This document shows, piece by piece, positions 9,282 to 16,757 of a stretch of DNA of 35,000 nucleotides. The notes under the pieces are model-generated. The model worked only from the letters and a program-made list of their open reading frames with translations. It was not told the DNA's origin and did no database searches. Position numbers and translations under genes: made by a program. The stretch comes from Holophagaceae bacterium (lineage in GTDB: Bacteria; Acidobacteriota; Holophagae; Holophagales; Holophagaceae), in the NCBI GenBank assembly GCA_016720465.1, contig JADKKO010000002.1:1-35000 (forward strand). Direction: 5' to 3'. Numbering within the stretch: the first letter of the stretch is position 1; each line of letters opens with the position of its first letter.

Positions 9282-10556
9282 ATGAGCACTACCCGAGCCA
9301 ACTATCTATATCCCTCCATCGGCATGGGCTTGATCCTTTCCAGCATCATCTTCGTGGTCGTGCTGGTGCCGCGCATGACCTTCAGGCCCGCCCAGCCCAA
9401 GGACCTCCGCGACTACACCGCGCAGGAGCTGCGGGGCCGCGAGATCTACAAGCGGGAAGGCTGCTGGTATTGCCACTCCATGGTGAGCCGCCCCCAGGAT
9501 TGGGACCATGGCCCGAAATCCAAGGCTTCGGACTATTTCTACGATGCCTACCACATGATCGGCTCGGAACGATCCGGTCCGGACCTGGCGAACATCGGCG
9601 GGAAATTTCCCGACCAGTACCATATGCTGCACCACCAGAACCCGCGCTACGTGAAGCCCGGTTCCAACATGCCCCGCTTCGACTACCTGTCCAACCAGGA
9701 ACTCATCGACCTGACGGCCTATCTCCAAGGCCTGGGACCCGATGGAACCCGCGCGCTGGATCCTGAAACGGGCAAGCTGAGGCACGCGCGGCTGGAGCCC
9801 TTCACCTGGACCACCGGTCCGTTGAAGGGCACCCAGGAAACCCTGGCCAAGTGGAACTACACGCCTTCGGAGCAGGAGGCGCGGAACAACAAGCGGTACG
9901 AGGAGCACATCGAGGTCCCCTACAAGTACAGGATGGAAATCGAGGAACTGCTCTTCGGCACCAGCCACGATGCCCAAGCCGCGCGGGGGACGCTGCTGGT
10001 GATCGTGAACAAGAACCGGATCAACGGGATCGACGTCACCGAGGAATCCCTGGAGAAGAAGCGGGAGGAAGACCCGCTTTTCTCGGCCTGGACCGAAATC
10101 GATTTCAAGGAACCCGCGGTGGAACCCACGGATCCTCTCGAGATGAAAGCCCTCATGACCAAGAGGAAATACGCCAACTACGGCAAGGGCCTGTTCAACA
10201 ACCAGTGCGCGGCCTGCCATGGCCTCGACGCGGACGGCCACGGGCAGGCGGCTTTCGGCATGACCAAGCGGCCGGCGAATTTCTGGGATGAGAAATTCCA
10301 GCGCTACAACGTCGATACGTGGTTCTGGCGCATCAGCCGGGGCGTGCCCGCCACGCAGATGCCGCGCTGGGAGTACACGCTCACGGCCGAGCAGCGCCTC
10401 ACGCTGGCGGCCTTCCTGAAGTACGTGGCCCGCAACAAGGGCTTGGGCAAGCTGAAGGGCATGGAAAGCGATTACAGCCAACTGCCGAGCCAGACGGCCC
10501 CGGCCCCCGCCGGCCCGGCGCCTTCCGCGAAGCCAATTCCGGCTAAGGCCAAGTGA
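9282..10556 (+). CDS. ccoO: CcoO fused to an additional cytochrome c domain
   Basis: The protein has 424 residues. Residues 9-30 form the CcoO anchor helix. GREIYKREGCWYCHSMVSRP with heme site C61-H65 follows, and a Met axial ligand is likely at M130 (GSNMPRF). This is standard CcoO, which carries electrons to CcoN. After about residue 170 comes a hydrophilic linker of some 120 residues and a second cytochrome c domain (YGKGLFNNQCAACHGLDADG, heme site C309-H313, likely Met ligand M360 in ATQMPRW). It ends with a Pro/Ala/Lys-rich tail. Ordinary CcoO is about 200 residues with one heme; here a CcoP-like domain is fused on, and no separate classical CcoP is seen. The c domains should face the periplasm. 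Confidence 0.93.
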   Translation: MSTTRANYLYPSIGMGLILSSIIFVVVLVPRMTFRPAQPKDLRDYTAQELRGREIYKREGCWYCHSMVSRPQDWDHGPKSKASDYFYDAYHMIGSERSGPDLANIGGKFPDQYHMLHHQNPRYVKPGSNMPRFDYLSNQELIDLTAYLQGLGPDGTRALDPETGKLRHARLEPFTWTTGPLKGTQETLAKWNYTPSEQEARNNKRYEEHIEVPYKYRMEIEELLFGTSHDAQAARGTLLVIVNKNRINGIDVTEESLEKKREEDPLFSAWTEIDFKEPAVEPTDPLEMKALMTKRKYANYGKGLFNNQCAACHGLDADGHGQAAFGMTKRPANFWDEKFQRYNVDTWFWRISRGVPATQMPRWEYTLTAEQRLTLAAFLKYVARNKGLGKLKGMESDYSQLPSQTAPAPAGPAPSAKPIPAKAK

Positions 10557-10563
10557 GGTCACC

Positions 10564-10725
10564 ATGGCAACCGATCCAATGAAGAATCCACATGATGAAG
10601 AGCCGATGGAAGAGGTCTCCGGCACCAAGATCGGCCATGGGAAGGCTCCCTTCGCCCTCGTCATCCTGTACCTGATCATTCTCGTCTGGGCTGTGCTCGC
10701 CTGGATCCGTCCCAGTGGAACTTAA
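10564..10725 (+). CDS. Small single-helix membrane protein of the oxidase cluster
   Basis: This is a 53-residue protein with a hydrophilic N-terminus (MATDPMKNPHDEEPM) and one membrane helix (APFALVILYLIILVWAVLAW), ending RPSGT. It starts seven bases after ccoO and its stop is directly followed by the next ATG (10726). The size and position suggest a CcoQ-like subunit, or a stand-alone version of the N-terminal helix of CcoP whose heme domain has been fused to CcoO. No motif proves either. Confidence 0.8.
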   Translation: MATDPMKNPHDEEPMEEVSGTKIGHGKAPFALVILYLIILVWAVLAWIRPSGT

Positions 10726-11787
10726 ATGACGACGCGATTCAAACTCCCGATCCCATTTTCGGCCGTGTCCACAGCCCTGGCCATCCTTCTGGCCTTGGCC
10801 GCCATCGGTTGTTCAGACCATGGCCTGACTACAAAGAAATCCGCCCAAAGCGGTCCCGCAGGCCTCACCAAGGCCGAAGGCGGCGGCGCGCCCAGCCTGG
10901 AAATCGGGTCGGATTCGGTGTTCTATCCCAACAACATGCCCTCGGCCCTCAAGGGCCGCCAGGTCTACAACGCCAATTGCGCCACCTGCCACGGCACCTA
11001 CCTGACCGCGCAGGAGCGCCTGGATCTCTCCAAGGAGGCCGCGCTTCCCGCTGATAAGCAAGTCGTGCGGAAGGGCTTGGAGAAGGAAGGGCGGATGCCG
11101 GAGACCGCGCCCCTCAACGGGCCGAATTTCAATGAGCGTAATTGGCGTTTCCAGCGCACGCCCGGGCAGCTCTTCCAGTTGATCGCCTATGGTTCGATGC
11201 CCGAGAAACTGGGCATCCCGAACGCGAAGCTGATCCAGCATCCGGGCCCGGTCCTGGGGCCTGACAAGAAGCCGCTGAAGGATGCCAGCGGAAAGCTCCA
11301 GTACAAACCCGGTCTTGGCTGGATGGATTCGATCCAAACCCAGCGGGGCGGCTTGGAATTCGTGTCAGGGGACTCGGTCCCCGTCTGGGATTCCGTCTTC
11401 TACGTCTGGAGCCGCTCCATCGCCGCCAAGGGCGTCACCAACTTCAGCGATGTCTGGAAGATCTACGGCGAGAACTGCAGCGTCTGCCATGGCGACATCG
11501 CCAAGGGCAACGGGCCGTTGAGCAGGCAACTGAATCCATTGCCCTTCAATTTCCAGAACCGCAAGGCGATGGCGGAAACCACCGACCAGTTCCTCTTCTG
11601 GCGCATCTCCGAGGGCGGCCAGTTCCGGAGCATCCCTCCATCGATCAAAGACACCATGTCCTCGCAGGCGCTCGGCCTTTACGTCCATCAATGGTCCGCC
11701 ATGCCTTCCTGGCGGGGCATGCTCACCGAAGAGCAGCGGTGGATGCTGGTGGATGGCGTACGCAGCAAGACCTACGAGCACGAGTGA
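10726..11787 (+). CDS. Diheme cytochrome c lipoprotein
   Basis: This 353-residue protein has a lipoprotein-type signal (hydrophobic residues 15-28, then LAAIGC with Cys29 as the likely lipidated residue). It has two heme c sites: C85-H89 (YNANCATCHGTYL) and C251-H255 (YGENCSVCHGDIAKGNG). The region between them is long. The second domain resembles the CcoP-like domains that transfer electrons to cbb3 oxidase. It sits directly before the Rieske gene, where cytochrome c1 would be expected in a bc1 operon; no true c1 gene is seen. I infer that it carries electrons from the Rieske protein to the oxidase at the outer face of the inner membrane. Confidence 0.88.
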   Translation: MTTRFKLPIPFSAVSTALAILLALAAIGCSDHGLTTKKSAQSGPAGLTKAEGGGAPSLEIGSDSVFYPNNMPSALKGRQVYNANCATCHGTYLTAQERLDLSKEAALPADKQVVRKGLEKEGRMPETAPLNGPNFNERNWRFQRTPGQLFQLIAYGSMPEKLGIPNAKLIQHPGPVLGPDKKPLKDASGKLQYKPGLGWMDSIQTQRGGLEFVSGDSVPVWDSVFYVWSRSIAAKGVTNFSDVWKIYGENCSVCHGDIAKGNGPLSRQLNPLPFNFQNRKAMAETTDQFLFWRISEGGQFRSIPPSIKDTMSSQALGLYVHQWSAMPSWRGMLTEEQRWMLVDGVRSKTYEHE

Positions 11788-11794
11788 GGGTGAG

Positions 11795-12439
11795 ATGCTG
11801 ACCGAAAACCAGAGACGCCTGTTCCTCAAGGGGGCCACGACCATCCCGATCCTGGGTGGCGCGGTGCTCGCGATGCACACGATCATGCGGTTCTTCAAGC
11901 CCACCATGGCCGGGGGCTTGAAGTCCGCCATGGCTCCGCCCGACGAGGCCGGCAGCGCGGACCAGATTGTGGCGGAGCTCTCGGACCTGAAAAATCCATG
12001 GGACTACAAGGACTTCATCTACGTCCGCACCTCGGTGGAATACAGCTCCCAGAAATCCCAGGGCGCCAAGATCCCGGGGTTCGTGGTGCGGCTGCCCGAC
12101 GATGTCCCCGGCGTGGACCCGGCCGACCAGAAGACCTGGTTCGTCGTGGTCCAGCGGATCTGCCCGCACCTGGGCTGCACCTTCAATTTCATCACCAACC
12201 CGTCGGAACTGCACGGCGGGTACAACTACAAGCCGCCCGAACCCGTCCATCCCTATTTCGCCTGTCCTTGCCATCTCTCGGTCTACGATCCGACCCGCAA
12301 GCAGGACAACGGGACCGGCACGCTGCTGCGCGGAAAAGTCGTCTCGGGACCCGCTCCGCGTCCACCGCGATTCATGAAGTTCGATATCAAGGGCGGCCAA
12401 ATCGTCATCACCGATACGGAAGGAGGCGGCGTTGGCTGA
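11795..12439 (+). CDS. Rieske 2Fe-2S protein
   Basis: This 214-residue protein has a twin-arginine type N-terminus (NQRRLFLKGATTIPILGG) that also serves as the membrane anchor. The two Rieske boxes are CPHLGC (C123, H125, C128) and CPCH (C157, C159, H160). They supply two Cys and two His ligands plus the disulfide pair. About 28 residues separate the boxes, including HGGYNYKPPEPVHPYF, which is a longer insert than in the shortest Rieske proteins. It takes one electron from quinol at the Qo site of the cytochrome b and passes it to cytochrome c. The start at 11795 follows GTGAGGGTGAG; a longer in-frame start would overlap the cytochrome gene. Its stop overlaps the TTG start of the cytochrome b gene. 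Confidence 0.95.
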   Translation: MLTENQRRLFLKGATTIPILGGAVLAMHTIMRFFKPTMAGGLKSAMAPPDEAGSADQIVAELSDLKNPWDYKDFIYVRTSVEYSSQKSQGAKIPGFVVRLPDDVPGVDPADQKTWFVVVQRICPHLGCTFNFITNPSELHGGYNYKPPEPVHPYFACPCHLSVYDPTRKQDNGTGTLLRGKVVSGPAPRPPRFMKFDIKGGQIVITDTEGGGVG

Positions 12440-14081
12440 CTTTCTCGAACGCATCATCCTCTGGTTCCTGGGCCGCCCGGCCTGGTTCCGCAGCCTGCTG
12501 CCGCAGCGCGGGGTCGTGGGCCAGCTTTGGCATTGGTTCTGGAACCTGGGCCCGAGCCTGTGGGGCTGGCTGACGGAGCGCTGGGACAAGATGGACCTCT
12601 TCGACGAATCCCACGTGGAGAAGGCCAAGACCAACCCGTGGTACAGCATCGGGGGCATGTGGTACTGGGTCTGGATCATCGTCATCGTCAGCGGCGTCGT
12701 CCTGATGATCTTTTACATCCCGGTCACGGATCAGGCCTTCCGTTCCGTCGAGGAGATCCAAGCCAACTGGAAGTGGGGCCTGATCCCCATCGGCGCCATC
12801 ACGCGGGGCCTCCACAAATACGGGGCGGACGCTTTCATCATCCTGGCCACCATGAAGTGCTACCGCATCTGGTTCACAGGCGACTACAAGAAGCCCAATG
12901 AGCTGAGCTTCATCATCGCGATGCTGCTGCTCATCATCGGCATGTATTCGGGATTGACGGGCTACCTGCTCATCTGGAACCAGCGGGCCCTGTGGGCCAC
13001 CAAGGTGATGGCGACCTTCCCCACCTACCTGGACCTCAACCCGAGCTGGATACCGCTCGGCGATTTCATCAATTCCACGAACCAGGGCAAGACGACCGCC
13101 CAGATCCTGCTGGGCGGCACGTCCATCGGCCCTGCGACCGTGACGCGCTTCTACGCCTTCCACTTCATGCTGAGCTTCATCCCCATGATTTTCTTCGAGC
13201 TGCGGGTCTACCACCGCGGCTTCAAGCGCATGAACATCAGCAATTGGGCCAAGTTCGCGGTGTTCGCAGTGATCCTGGCCGTGGTCATCATGATCCCCGC
13301 GGCCCAAGGCAGCCCCGCGAATCCTGAAGTGACGCCCAACCCGATTCTGTCGGATTGGTACTTCCTGGCCATGTACCACATGCTGAAACTGCAGGATCCC
13401 TACCTGGCCACGGTGCTGACGGTGGGCGTGCCGGCCCTGGTGCTGGCGGCGCTCTTCCTGGACATGCGCCCGGAGAAAGAATGGGGCAAGCGCCAGATCG
13501 CCAATTGGATCGGCATCGGCGGACTGATCTACTTCATCGTCTTCAGCTTCCTGATCATCAACAGCATCGCGGATCTCCACCGCGACGCGCCGCTCTGGTA
13601 CTACTCCATGGGGTTCTTCCTCCTGATGGGCTATTTCCAGGATTGGGGCTACGTGATGAAGCGGGACAACAAGAAATGGTGGGAGACTTTCCACATTTTC
13701 TTCGTGGCCTTCATCCTGATTTCCATGTCGGCCAACACGCTTTACCACTATTTCGGCGACATCCGCGAGTGGAACCAGTCCGCCAAGTCCGCCGCGGCGC
13801 AGCTCATGGCCGCGAACCCAGGCATGACCCTGGATGTGGCCTACGACCGGCTGGAGCACTTCAGGCCCGCCCTGAACCTGTGGAAGACGCCTGCCGCCGC
13901 CTTGGCAGGCGGGCACCCCAAGGGCATGGAGCTCTGGAAGGTGCATGTGTTCGGCTGGCTGGCCTGCATCGTGCTCGGCACCTTCATCGGCCTTTCGCGA
14001 TGGGCCTCGAAGAAGGACGCCGAGACCGCGGCCGCAGCGGCCAAAGCGGCCGCCGCCAAACCCAAAGCCGCGGGAGCCTGA
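12432..14081 (+). CDS. Rieske-linked long cytochrome b lacking heme bH ligands
   Basis: This is a 549-residue membrane protein with ten or so helices. Helices A-G follow the cytochrome b pattern, and three extra helices follow near the C-terminus, ending in an Ala/Lys tail. The start is TTG 12432, supported by AAGGAGG at 12420-12426. The heme bL ligands are present: H128 (RGLHKYGAD) and H244 (TRFYAFHFML). The heme bH positions, 14 residues after each, are K142 (ATMKCYRIW) and R258 (FFELRVYH), so bH should be missing. The Qo motif PEWY reads SDWY (307-310), keeping an acidic residue. Other helix C and cd features (GYLLIWNQRALWA, GGTSIG) are canonical. It should oxidise quinol together with the Rieske protein but cannot run a normal Q cycle alone. 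Confidence 0.93.
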   Translation: MADFLERIILWFLGRPAWFRSLLPQRGVVGQLWHWFWNLGPSLWGWLTERWDKMDLFDESHVEKAKTNPWYSIGGMWYWVWIIVIVSGVVLMIFYIPVTDQAFRSVEEIQANWKWGLIPIGAITRGLHKYGADAFIILATMKCYRIWFTGDYKKPNELSFIIAMLLLIIGMYSGLTGYLLIWNQRALWATKVMATFPTYLDLNPSWIPLGDFINSTNQGKTTAQILLGGTSIGPATVTRFYAFHFMLSFIPMIFFELRVYHRGFKRMNISNWAKFAVFAVILAVVIMIPAAQGSPANPEVTPNPILSDWYFLAMYHMLKLQDPYLATVLTVGVPALVLAALFLDMRPEKEWGKRQIANWIGIGGLIYFIVFSFLIINSIADLHRDAPLWYYSMGFFLLMGYFQDWGYVMKRDNKKWWETFHIFFVAFILISMSANTLYHYFGDIREWNQSAKSAAAQLMAANPGMTLDVAYDRLEHFRPALNLWKTPAAALAGGHPKGMELWKVHVFGWLACIVLGTFIGLSRWASKKDAETAAAAAKAAAAKPKAAGA

Positions 14082-14082
14082 C

Positions 14083-14391
14083 GTGTACAATCGGCGGCGA
14101 ATCCAGATCAGCAAATGGACCGCAGTGGTCTTCGGGATTGTATTCCTGAGCCAGACGATCGCCCGCTGGCGGGCCTTTTTTGCGGGTCCCACGATGCTCA
14201 CCTATGTGGCGATCATCGCCACCGGAACGCTCTTCCTCCTGCTCCTGGCGGCCCTCGCGATCGTCGTCTACGCCGAGGAAAAAGCCAAGGGGACGCTTCA
14301 GCTGCGCAGGTCCTGGCTGGACCGCTGGGCCGACCGCTTCTTCCTGCTCCATTCCGACTCCCACCACTCAACCAAAACGACTAGGGGTTGA
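14083..14391 (+). CDS. Small two-helix membrane protein between the two cytochromes b
   Basis: This is a 102-residue protein starting at GTG 14083, one base after the cytochrome b stop. It has a basic N-terminus (MYNRRRIQISK), a first moderately hydrophobic helix (WTAVVFGIVFLSQTIA), a second strong helix (LTYVAIIATGTLFLLLLAAL) and a charged C-terminus rich in Arg, Trp and His (SWLDRWADRF, SDSHHS). No known family was recognised. The placement and tight spacing argue that it is a subunit or assembly factor of the cytochrome b complex. Confidence 0.75.
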   Translation: MYNRRRIQISKWTAVVFGIVFLSQTIARWRAFFAGPTMLTYVAIIATGTLFLLLLAALAIVVYAEEKAKGTLQLRRSWLDRWADRFFLLHSDSHHSTKTTRG

Positions 14392-14393
14392 CC

Positions 14394-14765
14394 GTGAAAA
14401 CCCGCAATGTATTCGGCACCATCTTCCTGGTCACGGGCCTGGGGATCTTTTTCGTGCTTGGAGCCAACAGCATTTCCGCCGAGCTCCATGACGTGATCCA
14501 CGAGGCGCCCCTGGGCGGCAAGCTCCGGCAGGAAAAAGCGCCCGCCATCGTCAATAAAGTCGTGGATGGCGCGCTGACGAACAACTGGGCGACCGTGGGC
14601 GACCTGCCCCACATCAAGGCCCTGAGCGGCGGCGTGAGCACGAACGACAATCCCTTCCAGCAGTTCAACGTCGTGCGCTGGCTGGGCTGGGCTTTCATCT
14701 GGGCGGCCCTCATGGAAGTCGGCGCCGCCTATCTTTCGCATACCAAGACCCGCGTGGAAGAGTAG
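14394..14765 (+). CDS. Small membrane protein with periplasmic loop between the two cytochromes b
   Basis: I chose GTG 14394 (123 residues) because AGGGG lies six bases upstream; a TTG at 14388 overlaps the previous stop and is less likely. It has an N-terminal helix (FGTIFLVTGLGIFFVLGA), a hydrophilic middle of about 60 residues (SAELHDVIHEAPLGG onward) and a C-terminal helix (WLGWAFIWAALMEVGAAYL), ending in charged residues. The middle part would face the periplasm if the N-terminus is inside. No heme or iron-sulfur motif is present. The family is not recognised; it is probably a subunit of the adjacent complex. Confidence 0.75.
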   Translation: MKTRNVFGTIFLVTGLGIFFVLGANSISAELHDVIHEAPLGGKLRQEKAPAIVNKVVDGALTNNWATVGDLPHIKALSGGVSTNDNPFQQFNVVRWLGWAFIWAALMEVGAAYLSHTKTRVEE

Positions 14766-14773
14766 GGGCAGGC

Positions 14774-16048
14774 ATGTACAAGAAGTTCCTCAGTCTCACC
14801 AAGAACCTGACAGTCAGCCTTGAAAAGGGGCTGAACCTCTTCACCACCCAGGAGAACAATCCCCTGTATTTCCACGGGGCCTTGCCGCTGTACACCTTCT
14901 GGTTCCTGATCTTTTCGGGAATCATGCTCTGGATGTACTACATCCCGACCCTGGACCGCGCCTGGACCTCGGTGAACTACATCACCTCGCTGCCGGTCCT
15001 CCTGAAGGATGCCAACGGGCAGCTCCTCCTGAAAAACGGCATTCCGGTGGTGGCCGCGATCTCGCCCGCGACCGGCATTCCCTACGGTGCCGTGGTCCGG
15101 GGCATCCATCGCTGGGGCGCCGCGGCGATGATGATCACCACGATCCTCCACATGCTCCGCGTCTACTTCACGGACCGCCACCGGTCCTGGCGCTGGCTGC
15201 CCTGGGTCTCGGGCGTGCTGCTGCTCATCTTCGTGCTCTTCGTGGGCATCACGGGCTACCTGCTGGTCTGGGACGCGCGGGCCTACTCCCTGGTGGTGTC
15301 GACGCAGCGATGGCTTGAAGCGGTGCCGCTCATCGGCCAGGGGCTCTCGGCCTTTTTCATCGGCGGCGATGCCATCCGCGATTTCACGCTGACCCGGTTC
15401 TTCTTCTTCCACATCGGCGGCGCGACCTTCATTTTCTGGCTCATCTGGATGCACTTCATCCGCCTCCACGAGCCGGTGGTGACCCCCAGCCGGGCGGTGA
15501 ATTTCCTCACGCTCGGATTCATCCTTGTGGCCGCCGGCGTCTACCCGGCCGTGAACGTCACCAACGACCTCATCGCCCAGTACCCGGTGCTGGCTGGCGA
15601 CAAGGGCTTCATCCCCTCGGACGCCCCGGCCCAGATCGGCTACCTGGTCGATGTCATCCGGTACGACGCCTGGTACCTGTTCCCCTACTACCTGATGGAG
15701 AAAGTCGGCGTGAACTGGGCCTGGATCATCCTGGGCTCTGCGACCATCCTGCTGTTCGTGGCGCCCTTCTACCCCAAGGACCGCCGCGACAACATCGCCG
15801 AAGTCGTCGAAGCCAAGTGCACAGGCTGCACCTTCTGCTCCCTGGATTGCCCCTTCGAGGCCATCACCATGCAGGAGCGGGCTCCGGGATCCAAATTCAA
15901 GCTGATCGCGGTCGTTTTCGCGCCCCGCTGCTCCGAATGCGGCATCTGCGTCGGCGCCTGCCCCTTCCAGGCCATCGAACTGCCCAACACCCACTCCAAG
16001 ACCATCGAGGCTGATGTGCTGGCCCTCCTCAAGACGGGTGCCCAATGA
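14774..16048 (+). CDS. Cytochrome b fused to a C-terminal 2[4Fe-4S] ferredoxin domain
   Basis: This 424-residue protein has six predicted helices matching cytochrome b helices A-F. All four heme ligands are present: H112 and H126 (GIHRWGAAAM, ILHMLRVYF), and H213 and H227 (FFFFHIGGA, WMHFIRLHE), each pair 14 apart as in bc1. The Qo PEWY position reads DAWY (298-301), so its Glu is replaced by Ala. A long extra loop lies between helices A and B (about residues 72-108). After helix F come two [4Fe-4S] motifs: C349-C352-C355-C359P and C386-C389-C392-C396P. With the usual topology this ferredoxin domain is cytoplasmic. I infer that it draws electrons from the b hemes, or feeds them in. It overlaps the next gene by ATGA. 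Confidence 0.93.
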   Translation: MYKKFLSLTKNLTVSLEKGLNLFTTQENNPLYFHGALPLYTFWFLIFSGIMLWMYYIPTLDRAWTSVNYITSLPVLLKDANGQLLLKNGIPVVAAISPATGIPYGAVVRGIHRWGAAAMMITTILHMLRVYFTDRHRSWRWLPWVSGVLLLIFVLFVGITGYLLVWDARAYSLVVSTQRWLEAVPLIGQGLSAFFIGGDAIRDFTLTRFFFFHIGGATFIFWLIWMHFIRLHEPVVTPSRAVNFLTLGFILVAAGVYPAVNVTNDLIAQYPVLAGDKGFIPSDAPAQIGYLVDVIRYDAWYLFPYYLMEKVGVNWAWIILGSATILLFVAPFYPKDRRDNIAEVVEAKCTGCTFCSLDCPFEAITMQERAPGSKFKLIAVVFAPRCSECGICVGACPFQAIELPNTHSKTIEADVLALLKTGAQ

Positions 16049-16461
16049 GCGAAATCCAATCCGCCATCCCAGTGGAAAAGAAGAAGAGGGTCATCGTGGG
16101 CTTCGTCTGCGAACGGAGCATTCCCATCCACGACATGATGGGCCCCCACAAAGCCCTGGCCGATGATCCCGAGACGAAGATCATCATCCTGCCCTGTTCG
16201 GGCATGGTGAAACCCACCCAGATGGAGCTGGCTCTGGCCAACGGCGCCGACGCGACTTTCGTGTGCGGCTGCGCCATGAACGACTGCCACTACCGCACGG
16301 GCAACATCATGATCCGCGAGCGGCTCGAAGGCGAGCGCAACCCCAAGCTCCGCAAGTCCACGGACAAACGGAAAGTGGGCATGTTCTTTTTCACCATGAA
16401 GGACAAACGTCCTTTCCTGGACGCCCTGGCCCAGTTCAAGGCCTCCACGGAAGATCTATAA
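16045..16461 (+). CDS. MvhD/FlpD-type iron-sulfur protein
   Basis: This is a 138-residue soluble protein. The pattern VIVGFVCERS, ILPCSGMVKPTQMELALANGAD and TFVCGCAMNDCHYRTGN matches the MvhD/FlpD family (hydrogenase or formate dehydrogenase delta subunit). That family carries a [2Fe-2S] cluster and links electron donors to heterodisulfide-reductase-type partners. Cysteines are at 22, 51, 74, 76 and 81. The usual N-terminal CxxC is here CERS, so one expected Cys is Ser. No hydrogenase or HdrA gene is nearby. Its ATGA overlap with the cytochrome b-ferredoxin gene suggests that it docks on that ferredoxin domain on the cytoplasmic side and exchanges electrons with a soluble partner encoded elsewhere. 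Confidence 0.88.
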   Translation: MSEIQSAIPVEKKKRVIVGFVCERSIPIHDMMGPHKALADDPETKIIILPCSGMVKPTQMELALANGADATFVCGCAMNDCHYRTGNIMIRERLEGERNPKLRKSTDKRKVGMFFFTMKDKRPFLDALAQFKASTEDL

Positions 16462-16471
16462 GGAGGCGAGG

Positions 16472-16606
16472 ATGGCCGCGCCCAAGAAAGCCGCCGAACC
16501 CAAAGTGAGCAGCTACATCGTCATGCTGCGCTATGTCCTCTTCTACCTCTTCTTCTTCGGCGTGCTCTACCTCGTGGGCATGTTCGGCGAAGTGGCGGAA
16601 AGTTAG
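16472..16606 (+). CDS. 44-residue single-helix membrane protein
   Basis: The start ATG 16472 is preceded by a strong AAGGAGG at 16460-16466. The protein begins with a basic stretch (MAAPKKAAEPKVSS) and has one membrane helix rich in Tyr and Phe (VLFYLFFFGVLYLVG), ending EVAES. It follows the MvhD gene by ten bases. It is probably a small subunit of the preceding complex; the family is not recognised. Confidence 0.75.
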   Translation: MAAPKKAAEPKVSSYIVMLRYVLFYLFFFGVLYLVGMFGEVAES

Positions 16607-16656
16607 GAGCCGTAAGGGCCCGGCCAGCGCATTTCTGGCCGGGTCCTTACGGCTCC
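16606..16656 (+). terminator. Long perfect-type hairpin inside the respiratory cluster
   Basis: The arms 16606-16626 and 16636-16656 pair over 21 bases with a single G-U pair, around a nine-base loop. The left arm begins at the last base of the preceding stop codon. There is no T run after it, so it is not a classical intrinsic terminator. It may protect the upstream mRNA from decay or give partial termination before the last two small genes. Confidence 0.55.
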
Positions 16657-16660
16657 TTAT

Positions 16661-16684
16661 GTCGGCCGCAGGCCGACGCGATGG
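16661..16684. repeat. REP-like palindrome, copy 1
   Basis: The stem GTCGGCC (16661-16667) and GGCCGAC (16671-16677), with loop GCA, is followed by GCGATGG. A second copy with 21 of 24 identical bases occurs at 30769-30792. One of the three differences pair is compensatory (T-A here, C-G there), so the stem is conserved. It is intergenic in both places. Confidence 0.55.
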
Positions 16685-16757
16685 ATGGTGCTCAGCGGAA
16701 ATTCGAAGTCCGTTACCGCGCCTCGCTCCATAAGAAGTATCAAGCAGGAGTTTTGAC

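Noticed and set aside
12408..14201. 597-codon minus-strand open frame
   Set aside because: It is the mirror of the cytochrome b gene; the same compositional artefact of high-GC coding DNA.
10726..16048. Alternative complex III
   Set aside because: No ActB-like molybdopterin/iron-sulfur protein, no NrfD-type membrane subunit and no pentaheme cytochrome are present, while a true Rieske protein and cytochromes b are.
16045..16461. Part of a hydrogenase
   Set aside because: Only the MvhD-type subunit is present; no hydrogenase large or small subunit is nearby, and the gene overlaps a cytochrome b gene.
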